Shown: positions 53,283 to 63,176, counted from the stretch's first letter. The stretch is 64,000 nucleotides of DNA from CAVZYN01 sp963779515 (GCA_963779515.1 CAVZYN010000011.1:1-64000); one strand, 5' to 3'. Translations and numbers: made by a program. Notes: generated from the letters alone by a model not told the origin.

Positions 53283-54278
53283 ATGCAACAGCGACCGCTC
53301 GGCAATACTGGATTGAACGTTTCGGCCCTGTCGTTCGGGTGCGGCGCCGTTGGCGGCCTGATGACGCGCGGCGCACCCGCTGACCAGGAACGTGCTGTCG
53401 CCCGCGCACTCGATGCCGGCATCACCTACTTCGACACCGCGCCCCAATACGGCCTCGGCACATCCGAAGAAAACGTCGGCCGCATCTTCGCCAAACTGAA
53501 ACCGAAGGTCGCGCTCGGCACCAAGGTGCGCCTGACCGAGGCGGACTACAGCCGCGTCGGCGCCGCCATTGCCGCCTCCTGTGACGCGAGCTTGAAACGC
53601 CTCGGCCGCGATCATGTCGATCTTTTTCAGTTGCACAACCGCATCACCGCCAAGACCGCGGGCGACGCCATGGCCGTCGAGGCCGTGCTCGGCGACGTCG
53701 TGCCGGCGCTGGAGAAATTGCGCAGCCAAGGCAAGGTGCGCTTCATCGGTATCACCGCGCTCGGCGATACCGCCGCGTTACATCGCGTCGTCGACTCTGG
53801 CGCCTTCAACACCGCGCAGATCTGTTACAACGCGCTGAACCCGAGCGCGGGCGTCGCCGTGCCGAAATCTTATCCGGCGCAGGACTATGAAAACCTTTTG
53901 GGTGCCGCGAAAAAGGCCGGCATGGGCACGATCGGCATTCGCGTGCTGGCGGGTGGCGCTTTGAGTGGCAGCGCCGCGCGTCATCCGTTGAGCACCCAGA
54001 ACGTCGAGCCGATCGGTTCCGCGTTCGATTTCGCAGCCGACGTCGCGCGCGCCGGGCGGTTTGCCCCGCTGATCAAGGACGGTCATGCGGCGAGCCTGAC
54101 GGAACTCGCGCTCCGGTTCGCCATGGCGGAGCCCGGCCTGTCGACGACGCTCATCGGCCTCGCGACCATCGAGCATCTCGACATCGCGTTGGCCGCCGTC
54201 GCCAAAGGCCCGCTGCCAGCGGAGGCCATCGCAAAAATCCGCGACATCCAATCCACCTTCGCCGGCGAGCCGCGGTGA
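53283..54278 (+). CDS. Aldo/keto reductase
   Basis: 331 residues from the second of two adjacent ATGs; AGGAG ends six bases before it. GNTGLNVSALSFGCGAVGGL at the start, FDTAPQYGLGTSEENVGRIF with the Asp-Tyr catalytic pair (about 51-56), LGTKVRL with the Lys (about 80), and the His region DHVDLFQLHNRI (about 118). The (beta/alpha)8 barrel is complete. Similar to L-fucose or pyridoxal dehydrogenase-like members; substrate unknown. It follows rimM by 45 bases and converges on radC with three bases between stops. Confidence 0.92.
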   Translation: MQQRPLGNTGLNVSALSFGCGAVGGLMTRGAPADQERAVARALDAGITYFDTAPQYGLGTSEENVGRIFAKLKPKVALGTKVRLTEADYSRVGAAIAASCDASLKRLGRDHVDLFQLHNRITAKTAGDAMAVEAVLGDVVPALEKLRSQGKVRFIGITALGDTAALHRVVDSGAFNTAQICYNALNPSAGVAVPKSYPAQDYENLLGAAKKAGMGTIGIRVLAGGALSGSAARHPLSTQNVEPIGSAFDFAADVARAGRFAPLIKDGHAASLTELALRFAMAEPGLSTTLIGLATIEHLDIALAAVAKGPLPAEAIAKIRDIQSTFAGEPR

Positions 54279-54281
54279 TCA

Positions 54282-55100
54282 TCACATCTGCTTCAGCGCT
54301 TTGAGGCTAGCGTAGCCCTGTCGCCCGACGATGATGTGGTCGAGCACGCCGACACCGAGCGGCCGCCCCGCATCGATGATCTGCCGCGTCATATCGATAT
54401 CGGCGCGCGACGGCGCAGGGTCGCCCGAAGGATGATTGTGCACGAGAATGATCGCCGTTGCTGAAAGTTCGAGCGCCCGCTTCAGGACTTCGCGCACGTA
54501 GACCGGCGTGTGATCGACCGTACCTTCCTGCTGCACCTCGTCGGCGATGAGCTGGTTCTTCTTGTCGAGGAACAGGATACGGAACTGCTCCTTATGATCG
54601 AATCCTTGTGCCGCCTTGCAATAGTCGAGCACGGCTTGCCAGGAGTTGAGCACCTTGCGGCCCATGATCTCGCCGCGCATCAGCCGCGTCGCCGCCGCGC
54701 GCGCGAGCTTGATCTCGTCGATGGCGCGAATGCCGCAGCCTTCGATCTCCGAGAGCCGCTGCTCGGGCGCATTGAGCACCTCGGCGAACGAGCCGAACTC
54801 GGCGATGAGCCGCTTCGCCAGCGGCTTGGTGTCGCCGCGCGGATAGGCGCGATACAGGATCATTTCCAGGAGTTCGTAATCGGCGACGGCGTCGGATCCA
54901 GCCTCGCGAAAGCGCGTCCGCAGCCGCTCGCGATGTCCGGCGCGATCATCGACGGCGGGCGCCGAAGCGGGCGCTTCGAAGAGGCTCGATTGCGCCGGCA
55001 TGTCGCTCGTGTCGCCACCCTCCGGATCCTGCCCGCGCCGCCGGCCACTCATGTTCGACGCACCATGCTTGAACTTGGGCCGGTCAGTTGCCCGATCCAT
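54282..55100 (-). CDS. radC: RadC family protein (JAB1/MPN metallopeptidase-like)
   Basis: 272 residues from ATG 55098-55100, overlapping the map stop by 17 bases; ATG 55050-55052 is an alternative. A Ser/Gln-rich N-terminal tail precedes a helix-hairpin-helix region (about 60-130, [20 protein letters not shown]) and the JAB/MPN core with [20 protein letters not shown], then [20 protein letters not shown] and the metal motif [19 protein letters not shown] (H-x-H-P-S-G-x-x-x-P-S-x-x-D). Despite the historic name, a direct role in DNA repair is not established. Probably one transcript with map. Confidence 0.93.
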   Translation of the reverse strand: MDRATDRPKFKHGASNMSGRRRGQDPEGGDTSDMPAQSSLFEAPASAPAVDDRAGHRERLRTRFREAGSDAVADYELLEMILYRAYPRGDTKPLAKRLIAEFGSFAEVLNAPEQRLSEIEGCGIRAIDEIKLARAAATRLMRGEIMGRKVLNSWQAVLDYCKAAQGFDHKEQFRILFLDKKNQLIADEVQQEGTVDHTPVYVREVLKRALELSATAIILVHNHPSGDPAPSRADIDMTRQIIDAGRPLGVGVLDHIIVGRQGYASLKALKQM

Positions 55101-55911
55101 TGAACGGCGGCTTGTGGAAACCGCCGGGCGAGATCGTGAAGATCTCGCAGCCGTTTTGGGTGACACCGACGGTGTGCTCGAATTGCGCGGACAGTTCGCG
55201 ATCACGCGTTACGGCGGTCCAGCCGTCGGACAGCACCTTCACGTGCGGCTTTCCGAGATTGATCATCGGCTCGATGGTGAAGAGCATGCCGGGCTCGAGC
55301 ACGATGCCTTCGCCCTCTTCACCGTAGTGCAGAATGTTCGGCCGGTCGTGGAACACCTGGCCGAGACCATGGCCGCAGAAATCGCGCACGACGCTGCAGC
55401 GCTCGGATTCGGCGTAGGCCTGAATCGCGGCGCCGATATGCCCTGTCGTGTGACCAGGCTTCACCGCGCGAATGCCGCGCCACAACGCCTCGAAGGTGAC
55501 ATCGATCAAGCGTTCCGCTCGGCGCGGAATCTCGCCGACAGCATACATGCGGCTGGTGTCGCCATGCCAGCCGTCGAGGATCAGCGTGACGTCGATGTTG
55601 ACGATGTCGCCCTCCTTCAGCGGCTTCGGCCCCGGAATACCATGGCAGACGACGTGATTGATGGAGGTGCAGATCGAGTTCTTGTAGCCGCGATAGAACA
55701 GCGTTGCTGGCACCGCGTCGTTGGCAAGCGCGAACTCGAGCGCGAGTTCGTCGAGTGTATCCGTCGTAACGCCGGGCTTCACGTGCGGCACCAGTGCATC
55801 CAGCGCCCGCGCGGCAAGCTGACCGGCCCGCATCATGCCGGCGAAGGCGTCGGCATCATGCAGCCTGACCTTAGCTTCTTGGTTGGTGGACGCGGCGAGT
55901 TTCGTTGTCAA
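55084..55911 (-). CDS. map: Methionine aminopeptidase, type I
   Basis: 275 residues if TTG 55909-55911 is the start; the frame is open to TTG 55983 and neither start has a good ribosome site. The pita-bread fold carries the five metal ligands: the two Asp in [20 protein letters not shown], the His in [19 protein letters not shown], the Glu in [12 protein letters not shown] and the Glu in [14 protein letters not shown] further conserved His is in [11 protein letters not shown]. It removes the N-terminal Met from new proteins. radC overlaps downstream. Confidence 0.93.
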   Translation of the reverse strand: MTTKLAASTNQEAKVRLHDADAFAGMMRAGQLAARALDALVPHVKPGVTTDTLDELALEFALANDAVPATLFYRGYKNSICTSINHVVCHGIPGPKPLKEGDIVNIDVTLILDGWHGDTSRMYAVGEIPRRAERLIDVTFEALWRGIRAVKPGHTTGHIGAAIQAYAESERCSVVRDFCGHGLGQVFHDRPNILHYGEEGEGIVLEPGMLFTIEPMINLGKPHVKVLSDGWTAVTRDRELSAQFEHTVGVTQNGCEIFTISPGGFHKPPFNGSGN

Positions 55912-56028
55912 AATCGGGGTTCCAATTGCGCGGCGAACGAGCCGGGTAATTTGATACTTAGGACCAAAAACCGCCTCGTGCAATCTATGAGGATAGTGTG
56001 CGGCATGTTCTCGCGCCGGTTGCGCGGA

Positions 56029-56925
56029 TCAATCGGCCCGGATCGGGAAGTAGCGCAGCATGAGTTCCTCGTAGCGGCCGGTCGCACGAATGCGCTTCAG
56101 CGCGATGTTGATCAACCCCTTGAGTTCGGCGTCGTCCTTGGCGACGGCGATCGCCACTCCATCACCGAAGAACTTTGGCTCGAAAAACGGTCCACCCTTG
56201 AACTCGCAGCATCCTTTGGAGGCGGTGCCGTTGAGCCAGAACACGAGGCCGATGCCGTCGTCAAAAACGAGATCGACGGAGCCGGTGGTGAGCGCGTCGC
56301 GCGCGACGTCCTGGTTCTCCAATGGAACCAGTTTGCTGCTGCTGAAGAACGTCCTGAGATAAGCCTCGTGCGCCGTCCCGCGCGCGACACTGATGCTTTT
56401 CCCCTGCAACCCGTCCGGTGTCAGTGCGAGTTTGCCAGCGCCCTTCTTGCCGGCAAAGCGCGCAGGCGTCAGATAGTAGTGATCCGAGAAATCGACATGG
56501 CGGAGCGCGCCCGCCGAGATGGAGTGCGATGCAATGACCGCATCGGCGTCGCCCTTCTTGAGCGCGGGGAGCAACTGCTCCCAAGGGCGCACTTGCACGT
56601 CGCAAGCGGCCGTCAGCTCAAGGCAGATGGCGCGCGCCATATCGACGTTGAAGCCCACCAGCACATTGTCTTCGTCGTAATAATGAAACGGCGGGTAATC
56701 CGCTTCTGTCAGAAAGCGGATGGCCGAGCGCCGTGGCGCGGTCGGCTTGTCCGATGCCGCCTCGGATGTTGTGGCCCCAATCGGGTTTTGCGCCGCAGCC
56801 GGCCGGGTAACGGTCGAGGTCAGCGCAAGCAGCTGCGCGCCGAGGCAGAGAAAGACTGCCACACGCCTTAAGTGATGTTGCAGATAAAAAACAATCATAG
56901 ATTGCATTACAACCAGAAGATGCAT
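56029..56925 (-). CDS. Periplasmic solute-binding protein (amino-acid ABC type, SBP_bac_3)
   Basis: 298 residues from ATG 56923-56925 (later ATGs at 56904 and 56895 possible). A signal segment LRRVAVFLCLGAQLLALTST ending near PAAAQ is followed by AIRFLTEADYPPFHYYDEDN, VGFNVDMARAICLELTAACD, DADAVIASHSISAGALRHVD and LKRIRATGRYEELMLRYFP: the two-lobed fold of amino-acid binding proteins. Two adjacent Cys in NGTASKGCCEFKG are unusual. No permease or ATPase genes are nearby, so it may be an orphan receptor. It is divergent from the glycosyltransferase; the latter's start lies 51 bases away. Confidence 0.87.
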   Translation of the reverse strand: MHLLVVMQSMIVFYLQHHLRRVAVFLCLGAQLLALTSTVTRPAAAQNPIGATTSEAASDKPTAPRRSAIRFLTEADYPPFHYYDEDNVLVGFNVDMARAICLELTAACDVQVRPWEQLLPALKKGDADAVIASHSISAGALRHVDFSDHYYLTPARFAGKKGAGKLALTPDGLQGKSISVARGTAHEAYLRTFFSSSKLVPLENQDVARDALTTGSVDLVFDDGIGLVFWLNGTASKGCCEFKGGPFFEPKFFGDGVAIAVAKDDAELKGLINIALKRIRATGRYEELMLRYFPIRAD

Positions 56926-56976
56926 TAGCGTCAAGCCTTGGCACGGGTGCGGTGACGAGCAGGCGACAGGGCGCAA

Positions 56977-58935
56977 ATGCCGACGCATGGGAAAGCTCAG
57001 GAATATGGCGCCAAGACGCCGATTGATGCGAATCTCCAAGGAAATGTAGCGCGCCGCCCCGTCGGACGCGAGGTCGGAAGCGACGTTGCCAATCCAGCAT
57101 CGAATCCGCTCGGCGCGGCCGCATTTCTATTGAGCATCGGCCTGGACGGCGTCGAGTTGGCCCAATCGATCGGCCTGGCGCGGCGCTGGGGTGTGCCTGT
57201 GCATCAGGTCCTGCTGTCGACTGGGCAGATGACGGCGGAGGAATATGTTGCGGCCGTCGCGGTGTACTTGCGCTTGCCAGTGCTGGATGCGTCGTTCAAG
57301 TTTGAAGCTCGCGCGCAAGATCCGAACTGCCCCGTCTGGCTTTCGGCTGTGCGCGCTGGCGCGATGCAAGCCTGGCTGATTGATGCCACAGCAGCCGACG
57401 TCGATGTGATTGAGAGTTACTTGCGACGCTTGCCGCGCGACGGCCGCCCAGTCTGGGTCGCGGCCGCATATCTGATTGCACGCGAGACCGAGCGCCAGCG
57501 TGCACGCGCCTGTTTGCGAGAGGCACGGTTCGGCCTCAGAGGCCGTTCGCCAGAATTGTCAGCCGCGACAGGCTTAAGGTGGTGGCAACGCATTGCACTC
57601 TTTCTGCTGATGGCGCTCGGATGCGGGGCGGCCAGCATCGAGCCCCAAGCGACGGCAGCGGCCCTGGCTGCTATCTTGGCGATACCGTTTCTGGGTGTCT
57701 CCATTCTACGGACATTGGCCTTGCTAGGAGCCTTGCGGCAGCCGCCTCCACGCTCGTGGAACGCTGAAACCTGGCGGCGTTGGGACAATACACTGCCGGT
57801 GTATTCCATCATCGTGCCTCTGTTCGAAGAACCCGAGGTCCTGCCCGATCTCATCTGGGCGTTGCGCACGCTCGATTATCCCGCCGCCAAACTCGACATC
57901 ATGATCGTATTGGAAGCGGTGGATCGGGTGACGCCGCGGCGCCTTGCGGGCCTCGAACTACCGTCAACATTCCGCGTCATCACGGTGCCCGATGCAGCGC
58001 CCAGAACCAAGCCCAAGGCGGCCAACTATGCGCTGCAGTTCGCGCGCGGCGACTATGTCGTCGTCTACGATGCCGAGGATCGCCCCGAGCCCGATCAATT
58101 GCGGGCGGCCATCGCCGCTTTCGCCAGAGCGGGCAAACGCGTCGCCTGCGTTCAGGCGCGCCTCAACGTCTATAATGCGTATCACTGCTGGCTCTCGCGC
58201 CAGTTCGCCATTGAGTACAGCTCATTGTTCGATGCAGTGCTGCCGGCGCTGATGCGGCTCGGCGTCCCGGTCCCGCTCGGCGGCACGTCTAATCATTTCC
58301 CGCGCCATGTCTTGCAGGAAATTGGTGCGTGGGATCCCTACAACGTTACAGAGGATGCCGATCTCGGCGTCCGGTTGGCGCGGCGCGGCTGGACGACGGC
58401 GGTGATCGAATCGACCACATGGGAAGAGGCGCCAGTCACCCTCGGCGTCTGGTTTCGCCAGCGCACGCGCTGGATGAAAGGCTGGATGCAAACCTATCTC
58501 GTCCACACCCGGCATCCGTGGCGCCTCTGGCGCGAACTCGGTTTTGGCGGAACGATCGGGTTTCACGCGCTGACAGGCGGATTGATCCTGTCGGCGCTGG
58601 TCCATCCGGTTTTTTGTGCAACGTTGCTGATCGGAGGAACTGACTGGCTCCTCACCGCGCCAGCGGTCGATGAGGCATCCGATTGGACCATCGCGCTTTG
58701 GTGGATCGCGTGGATCAATCTGCTGTTCGGATATGTCGCGTCGATCCTGCTCGGCGTCGTCGCGCTGATCCAGCGCCGCGCCTGGTGGCTGCTGCCGGCG
58801 ACTCTCGCAATGCCGCTCTATTGGCTGTTGATCTCTGCCGCGGCCTACCGCGCCGTCTACCAGTTCGCCATCGACCCATTCCGCTGGGAAAAGACGCCAC
58901 ATGGGCAAACATCTATGGACGACGATGAAGCGTGA
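56977..58935 (+). CDS. Family 2 glycosyltransferase with N-terminal MshEN/GspE-N-like domain
   Basis: 652 residues from ATG 56977. Residues about 45-105 (QSIGLARRWGVPVHQVLLST, then MTAEEYVAAVAVYLRLPVLD) resemble the GspE-N/MshEN domain, known in some proteins to bind cyclic di-GMP. Two hydrophobic helices near 205-245 follow. The GT-A catalytic domain (about 265-510) has YSIIVPLFEEPEVLPDLIWA, the acidic VVYDAEDRPEPDQLRAAIA, a second acidic NVTEDADLGVRLARRGW and the processive-type motif RQRTRWMKGWMQTYLV (Q-x-x-R-W). Three to four helices end the protein. It is like exopolysaccharide or cellulose-type synthases. Regulation by cyclic di-GMP is inference. Confidence 0.85.
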   Translation: MPTHGKAQEYGAKTPIDANLQGNVARRPVGREVGSDVANPASNPLGAAAFLLSIGLDGVELAQSIGLARRWGVPVHQVLLSTGQMTAEEYVAAVAVYLRLPVLDASFKFEARAQDPNCPVWLSAVRAGAMQAWLIDATAADVDVIESYLRRLPRDGRPVWVAAAYLIARETERQRARACLREARFGLRGRSPELSAATGLRWWQRIALFLLMALGCGAASIEPQATAAALAAILAIPFLGVSILRTLALLGALRQPPPRSWNAETWRRWDNTLPVYSIIVPLFEEPEVLPDLIWALRTLDYPAAKLDIMIVLEAVDRVTPRRLAGLELPSTFRVITVPDAAPRTKPKAANYALQFARGDYVVVYDAEDRPEPDQLRAAIAAFARAGKRVACVQARLNVYNAYHCWLSRQFAIEYSSLFDAVLPALMRLGVPVPLGGTSNHFPRHVLQEIGAWDPYNVTEDADLGVRLARRGWTTAVIESTTWEEAPVTLGVWFRQRTRWMKGWMQTYLVHTRHPWRLWRELGFGGTIGFHALTGGLILSALVHPVFCATLLIGGTDWLLTAPAVDEASDWTIALWWIAWINLLFGYVASILLGVVALIQRRAWWLLPATLAMPLYWLLISAAAYRAVYQFAIDPFRWEKTPHGQTSMDDDEA

Positions 58936-58970
58936 CACGGCCGCAGATATTGAACAGCCGGTCCGCGGCC

Positions 58971-60290
58971 TCACCCGAACCGCTTGCTGCTCTCTTCCTG
59001 CACGTCGGCGAAGGTGCGAAAACCCGTCGACTGCGCGTTGACCAGCACCGCCATGTTGCCGGGTTTGTGCTGGTTTTTCAGCATCCGCATGTGCGCTTTC
59101 GGGATCTGTTCCCAGGCGAACACCTCGCTCATGCACGGATCGACGCGGCGCTCGACGACGAGTTTGTTGGCCTGTGCGGCCTGCAACAGGTTGGCGAAGT
59201 GCGATCCTTGCACACGCTTTTGATGCATCCACAGATAGCGCGCATCCATGGTGAGATTGTAGCCCGTGGTGCCGGCGCAGATGACGACCATGCCGCCGCG
59301 CTTCACCATCAGCACAGAGACCGGGAACGTCGAGGCGCCCGGATGTTCGAACACGAAATCGACGTTGTTGCCCTTGCCGGTGATTTCCCAGATCGCGCCG
59401 CCGAACTTGCGCGATTCCTTCAGCCACGTGCCGTACTCGGGCGTGTTGACCGTCGGCATCTCGCCCCAGCAATTGAATTTTTTGCGGTTTATGACACCCT
59501 TGGCACCAAGGCTCTTCACGAAGTCGATCTTCTCGTCTTCCGAGACGACGCCGATGGCATTGGCGCCCGAGGTAGCGCAGAGTTGGATCGCCATCGAGCC
59601 GAGGCCTCCCGACGCGCCCCAGATTAGGACGTTATGACCGGGACGCAGCACATGCGGGCGATGGCCGAACAGCATGCGGTAGGCGGTCGCGAGCACGAGC
59701 GTGTAGCAGGCGCTCTCTTCCCACGTGAGGTGCTTCGGCCGCTCGAGCAATTGCCGATCCTGCACGCGCGCGAACTGCGCGAACGAACCGTCAGGCGTCT
59801 CGTAGCCCCAGATGCGCTGCGACGGCGAGAACATCGGATCGCCGCCGTTGCACTCTTCATCGTCGCCGTCGTCCTGGTTGCAATGGATGACGACTTCGTC
59901 GCCGACCTTCCAGCGCTTCACCTTTGATCCGACCGCCCAGACGATGCCGGACGCATCCGAGCCGGCGATGTGATAGGGGTTCTTGTGCACGTCCTTGATC
60001 GGTGAAATCGGCGTCCCAAGTGCTGCCCACACGCCGTTGTAGTTGACGCCCGCCGCCATCACGAGAACCAGCACATCATGGCTGTCGAGGTCCCAGGTCG
60101 GCACCACTTCGACTTGCATTGCCGTGTCGGGTTCGCCGTGTCGGTCTGCCCGGATCGCCCACGCATACATCGTCTTCGGCACGTGCCCGAGTGGGGGAAT
60201 CTCGCCGATCTCGTATAGGTCCTTGCGGACACCGTGGCCCGCGTTCTGTCCTTTCGCGAGCGGAACGACGTTCGAGGCTGGTGCTGGCAT
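58971..60290 (-). CDS. ccr: Crotonyl-CoA carboxylase/reductase
   Basis: 439 residues from ATG 60288-60290. KDLYEIGEIPPLGHVPKTMY at the start, then VMAAGVNYNGVWAALGTPIS, the NADPH-binding LIWGASGGLGSMAIQLCATS (about 224-243), NRKKFNCWGEMPTVNTPEYG and FVFEHPGASTFPVSVLMVKR with the carboxylase-specific catalytic Glu/His and Asn/Phe set characteristic of reductive carboxylation. It converts crotonyl-CoA, CO2 and NADPH to ethylmalonyl-CoA, the key step of the ethylmalonyl-CoA pathway for acetate assimilation. The mutase ecm lies just across on the other strand, and acsA is elsewhere in the window. Confidence 0.96.
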   Translation of the reverse strand: MPAPASNVVPLAKGQNAGHGVRKDLYEIGEIPPLGHVPKTMYAWAIRADRHGEPDTAMQVEVVPTWDLDSHDVLVLVMAAGVNYNGVWAALGTPISPIKDVHKNPYHIAGSDASGIVWAVGSKVKRWKVGDEVVIHCNQDDGDDEECNGGDPMFSPSQRIWGYETPDGSFAQFARVQDRQLLERPKHLTWEESACYTLVLATAYRMLFGHRPHVLRPGHNVLIWGASGGLGSMAIQLCATSGANAIGVVSEDEKIDFVKSLGAKGVINRKKFNCWGEMPTVNTPEYGTWLKESRKFGGAIWEITGKGNNVDFVFEHPGASTFPVSVLMVKRGGMVVICAGTTGYNLTMDARYLWMHQKRVQGSHFANLLQAAQANKLVVERRVDPCMSEVFAWEQIPKAHMRMLKNQHKPGNMAVLVNAQSTGFRTFADVQEESSKRFG

Positions 60291-60528
60291 GTGGGTCTCC
60301 CTGGTGCGATGCGACGGGTGCGCCGCGTTGGGGCTGGCTGCGGGGCCAGTCTTGAGTTCAGAGTGCGCCGCAGCATAGAAATGCGATAGTTTGTGCGCGC
60401 TCGCAAGGTATTTTCCGCAACGCAGCATCAGGACAGTTACGGACTGTTAACAATTCAGGAACCGTTGCCGCTTAAAACTTTGGGTGTAGGCGCGAATCAG
60501 TGGCGCTGACTAACTGAGGCGGAAGACC

Positions 60529-60864
60529 ATGGATTTACTTCTCAAGCATGCCATCGGCATTGTCTCGATCGACAAGACCACCCTGATGTTTTTCGTAGCT
60601 GTCTGCGCGGTAGCGTGCTGGATCGTCAAGGATTCGCTGGCCAATCCCGCCATGATTATCTTCATGACGCCGCTTCTGGTCTTGTTGAGCATGGTGACAT
60701 ACTATTTGTTCTTGCAGGGTGAGTACGTCATTACAAACAAGCTCCACAGCTGGCTGTTGTGGTGCATCGTCTCGGCGACCATTGGATTGGTCATCGGCCT
60801 TGGTCTCATCGCGGGCGTCACGCGACTTATGGATCGGGACGCCCCAGGGCATTCGGTCGGCTAA
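60529..60864 (+). CDS. Small membrane protein between ccr and ecm
   Basis: 111 residues from ATG 60529, with GAGGCGGAAG just upstream. Three hydrophobic helices: TTLMFFVAVCAVACWIVKDS, PAMIIFMTPLLVLLSMVTYY and SWLLWCIVSATIGLVIGLGL. I do not recognise the family. It sits in the 700-base space between the divergent ethylmalonyl-CoA pathway genes and ends 128 bases before ecm; co-transcription with ecm is possible. The region upstream is AT-richer (GTTAACAATTC) and likely holds promoters. Confidence 0.6.
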   Translation: MDLLLKHAIGIVSIDKTTLMFFVAVCAVACWIVKDSLANPAMIIFMTPLLVLLSMVTYYLFLQGEYVITNKLHSWLLWCIVSATIGLVIGLGLIAGVTRLMDRDAPGHSVG

Positions 60865-60992
60865 TCCGGCCGATCGGTCCAAGCTACCGCCGGTTGCCTC
60901 GGGCACGCCTGATTTTGCGGCGCAGCAAATATGCGGTATTCAGGGCACTGCGGCGCTCGCGTCGCGCGTTGAGCCTGGACCCGGAGGCGCCG

Positions 60993-62975
60993 ATGACGAC
61001 CAGCCGAGACACCCCGCAGCGCGATAAGCCGTGGTTGATCCGGACCTATGCGGGTCATTCGACGGCGGCGAAGTCGAACGCGCTCTATCGCCAGAATCTG
61101 GCGAAAGGCCAGACCGGCCTTTCGATCGCCTTCGATCTGCCGACGCAGACCGGCTACGATAGCGATCATGAGTTGGCGCGCGGCGAAGTCGGCAAGGTCG
61201 GCGTGCCCGTCTCCCACATCGGCGACATGCGCACGCTGCTGACGTCGATTCCGCTCGCCGAGATGAATACATCGATGACGATCAACGCAACGGCGGCGTG
61301 GCTGCTGGCGCTCTATACGGCGGTCGCCGACGAGACGGGTGCGCCGCGCACGAAGCTGACGGGCACGATCCAGAATGACATCATCAAGGAGTACCTCTCG
61401 CGTGGCACGTATGTGTTCCCGCCCGAGCCGTCGCTGCGCCTGATCAAGGACACGATCGTGTTCTCGGCGGCCGAACTGCCGAAATGGAATCCGACCAACG
61501 TCTGCTCGTATCATTTGCAGGAGGCCGGCGCGACGCCGGTCCAAGAGTTGGCGTTTGCTTTGGCGACGGCGATCGCGGTGTTGGACGCGGTGAAGGCGTC
61601 GGGCGACGTCAAGCCCGAGGCGTTCGGCACCGTCGTCGGCCGGATGTCGTTCTTCGTCAATGCTGGGCTGAGGTTCATTACCGAGATCTGCAAGATGCGG
61701 GCGTTTTCGGAACTCTGGGACGAGGTCTGCCGCGAGCGTTACGGCGTCACCGATCCAAAGAACCGCCTGTTCCGCTATGGTGTGCAGGTGAACTCGCTCG
61801 GACTGACCGAGCAGCAGCCCGAGAACAACGTCTATCGCATTCTGATCGAGATGCTGGCTGTGACATTGTCGAAGAATGCACGCGCGCGCGCGGTGCAATT
61901 GCCGGCCTGGAACGAGGCGCTGGGTTTGCCGCGGCCGTGGGATCAGCAGTGGTCGCTGCGCGCCCAGCAGATCCTGGCCTATGAGACGGACCTGCTGGAG
62001 TACGCCGATATCTTCGACGGATCGCGCGAGATCGCGGCCAAAGTCGAGGCGTTGAAGGCGGCGGCGAAGGCGGAGCTGGCAACCATCGAGCAGATGGGCG
62101 GCGCTGTCGCGGCGATCGATGAGATGAAACGGCGGCTGGTCGAGAGCAACTCGGAACGGCTGCGGCGCATCGAGACCGGAGCGCAGGTTGTCGTCGGCGT
62201 CAATCGCTGGACCGAGACGGAGGTGTCGCCGCTGGCGGGCGGCGCGGCGGCGATCGAGACGGTGGATGCGGCCGTGGAAGCCGAGCAGATCGCACAGCTG
62301 GTGGCCTGGCGCGCGAGCCGCGACGGCAAGGCGGCCGATAAGGCGCTGAAGGAACTCGAGCGCGCGGCGCGCGACGGCTCTAATGTGATGCCGGCCTCGA
62401 TCGCGTGCGCGAAAGCGGGAGTGACGACAGGCGAATGGGGCGCATGTCTGCGTCAAATCTTCGGCGAATACCGCGCTCCAACTGGCATCGGCCGCGCGGC
62501 CGCGGCGACCGGCGAGGGGTTGGCTGACGTTCGCACCGCCGTCGACGCGGTGTCGGCGAAGCTCGGCCGCCGCGTGAAGATCCTGATCGGAAAGCCCGGG
62601 CTCGATGGACACTCCAATGGCGCGGAGCAGATCGCGGTGCGCGCGCGCGATTGTGGCATGGAGGTCGTCTACGAAGGCATTCGCCTGACGCCGGCGCATA
62701 TCGCGCGGGCGGCCCTCGATGAAGCGGTGCATGTCGTCGGGCTGTCGATCCTGTCGGGCAGTCACGTGCCGCTGATCCGCGACGTGCTGGCGCGCATGCG
62801 CGCAGAAGGATGTGGCGACATCCCAGTGGTGGCCGGCGGCATCATTCCGCCGGAGGACGCAAAGACCTTGAAGGCGCTCGGCGTTGCGGCGATCTACACG
62901 CCGAAGGATTTTCAATTGAACGACATCATGGCCGATATCGTGCGGCTGGTGGATCCGGCGGGTAAGGCGGCGTAG
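60993..62975 (+). CDS. ecm: Ethylmalonyl-CoA mutase (B12-dependent acyl-CoA mutase, MeaA-like)
   Basis: 660 residues from ATG 60993 with GGAGG upstream; the frame is open further left without support. The catalytic barrel contains RTYAGHSTAAKSNALYRQNL, GLSIAFDLPTQTGYDSDHEL and TGTIQNDIIKEYLSRGTYVF; the C-terminal B12 domain has KILIGKPGLDGHSNGAEQIA (D-x-H-x-x-G, about 528-547), LSILSGSH and VVAGGIIPPEDAKTL. Length and single-chain form with fused cobalamin domain match ethylmalonyl-CoA mutase, which acts after Ccr in acetate assimilation; methylmalonyl-CoA mutase is the close alternative. The divergent ccr gene supports the ethylmalonyl assignment. Confidence 0.93.
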   Translation: MTTSRDTPQRDKPWLIRTYAGHSTAAKSNALYRQNLAKGQTGLSIAFDLPTQTGYDSDHELARGEVGKVGVPVSHIGDMRTLLTSIPLAEMNTSMTINATAAWLLALYTAVADETGAPRTKLTGTIQNDIIKEYLSRGTYVFPPEPSLRLIKDTIVFSAAELPKWNPTNVCSYHLQEAGATPVQELAFALATAIAVLDAVKASGDVKPEAFGTVVGRMSFFVNAGLRFITEICKMRAFSELWDEVCRERYGVTDPKNRLFRYGVQVNSLGLTEQQPENNVYRILIEMLAVTLSKNARARAVQLPAWNEALGLPRPWDQQWSLRAQQILAYETDLLEYADIFDGSREIAAKVEALKAAAKAELATIEQMGGAVAAIDEMKRRLVESNSERLRRIETGAQVVVGVNRWTETEVSPLAGGAAAIETVDAAVEAEQIAQLVAWRASRDGKAADKALKELERAARDGSNVMPASIACAKAGVTTGEWGACLRQIFGEYRAPTGIGRAAAATGEGLADVRTAVDAVSAKLGRRVKILIGKPGLDGHSNGAEQIAVRARDCGMEVVYEGIRLTPAHIARAALDEAVHVVGLSILSGSHVPLIRDVLARMRAEGCGDIPVVAGGIIPPEDAKTLKALGVAAIYTPKDFQLNDIMADIVRLVDPAGKAA

Positions 62976-63176
62976 GCCGGCGACGCGTTCGGTAAACAAC
63001 CGGCCTGACTGACGTATGTAAACCGCTCCAAAGCGATTCCAGGACGCATCGCCAGCGATGCAGCCTTTACCTGTCGCATTTCTCTCCGCTGTTGCCACCC
63101 ATCGCAGGCGGTCAAGGTCCCGGATGCCGACCCATGCGCCGGCTCCGGGAAAGCGGTCGAGAGGCGAGAGTTCATC

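Noticed and set aside
58222..59472. 416-residue minus-strand ORF across the glycosyltransferase end and the ccr end
   Set aside because: No ribosome site or motif; overlaps two well-supported genes in other frames.
60861..63098. 745-residue minus-strand ORF opposite ecm
   Set aside because: Low-complexity Arg/His/Leu composition; ecm on the plus strand has complete catalytic and B12 motifs.
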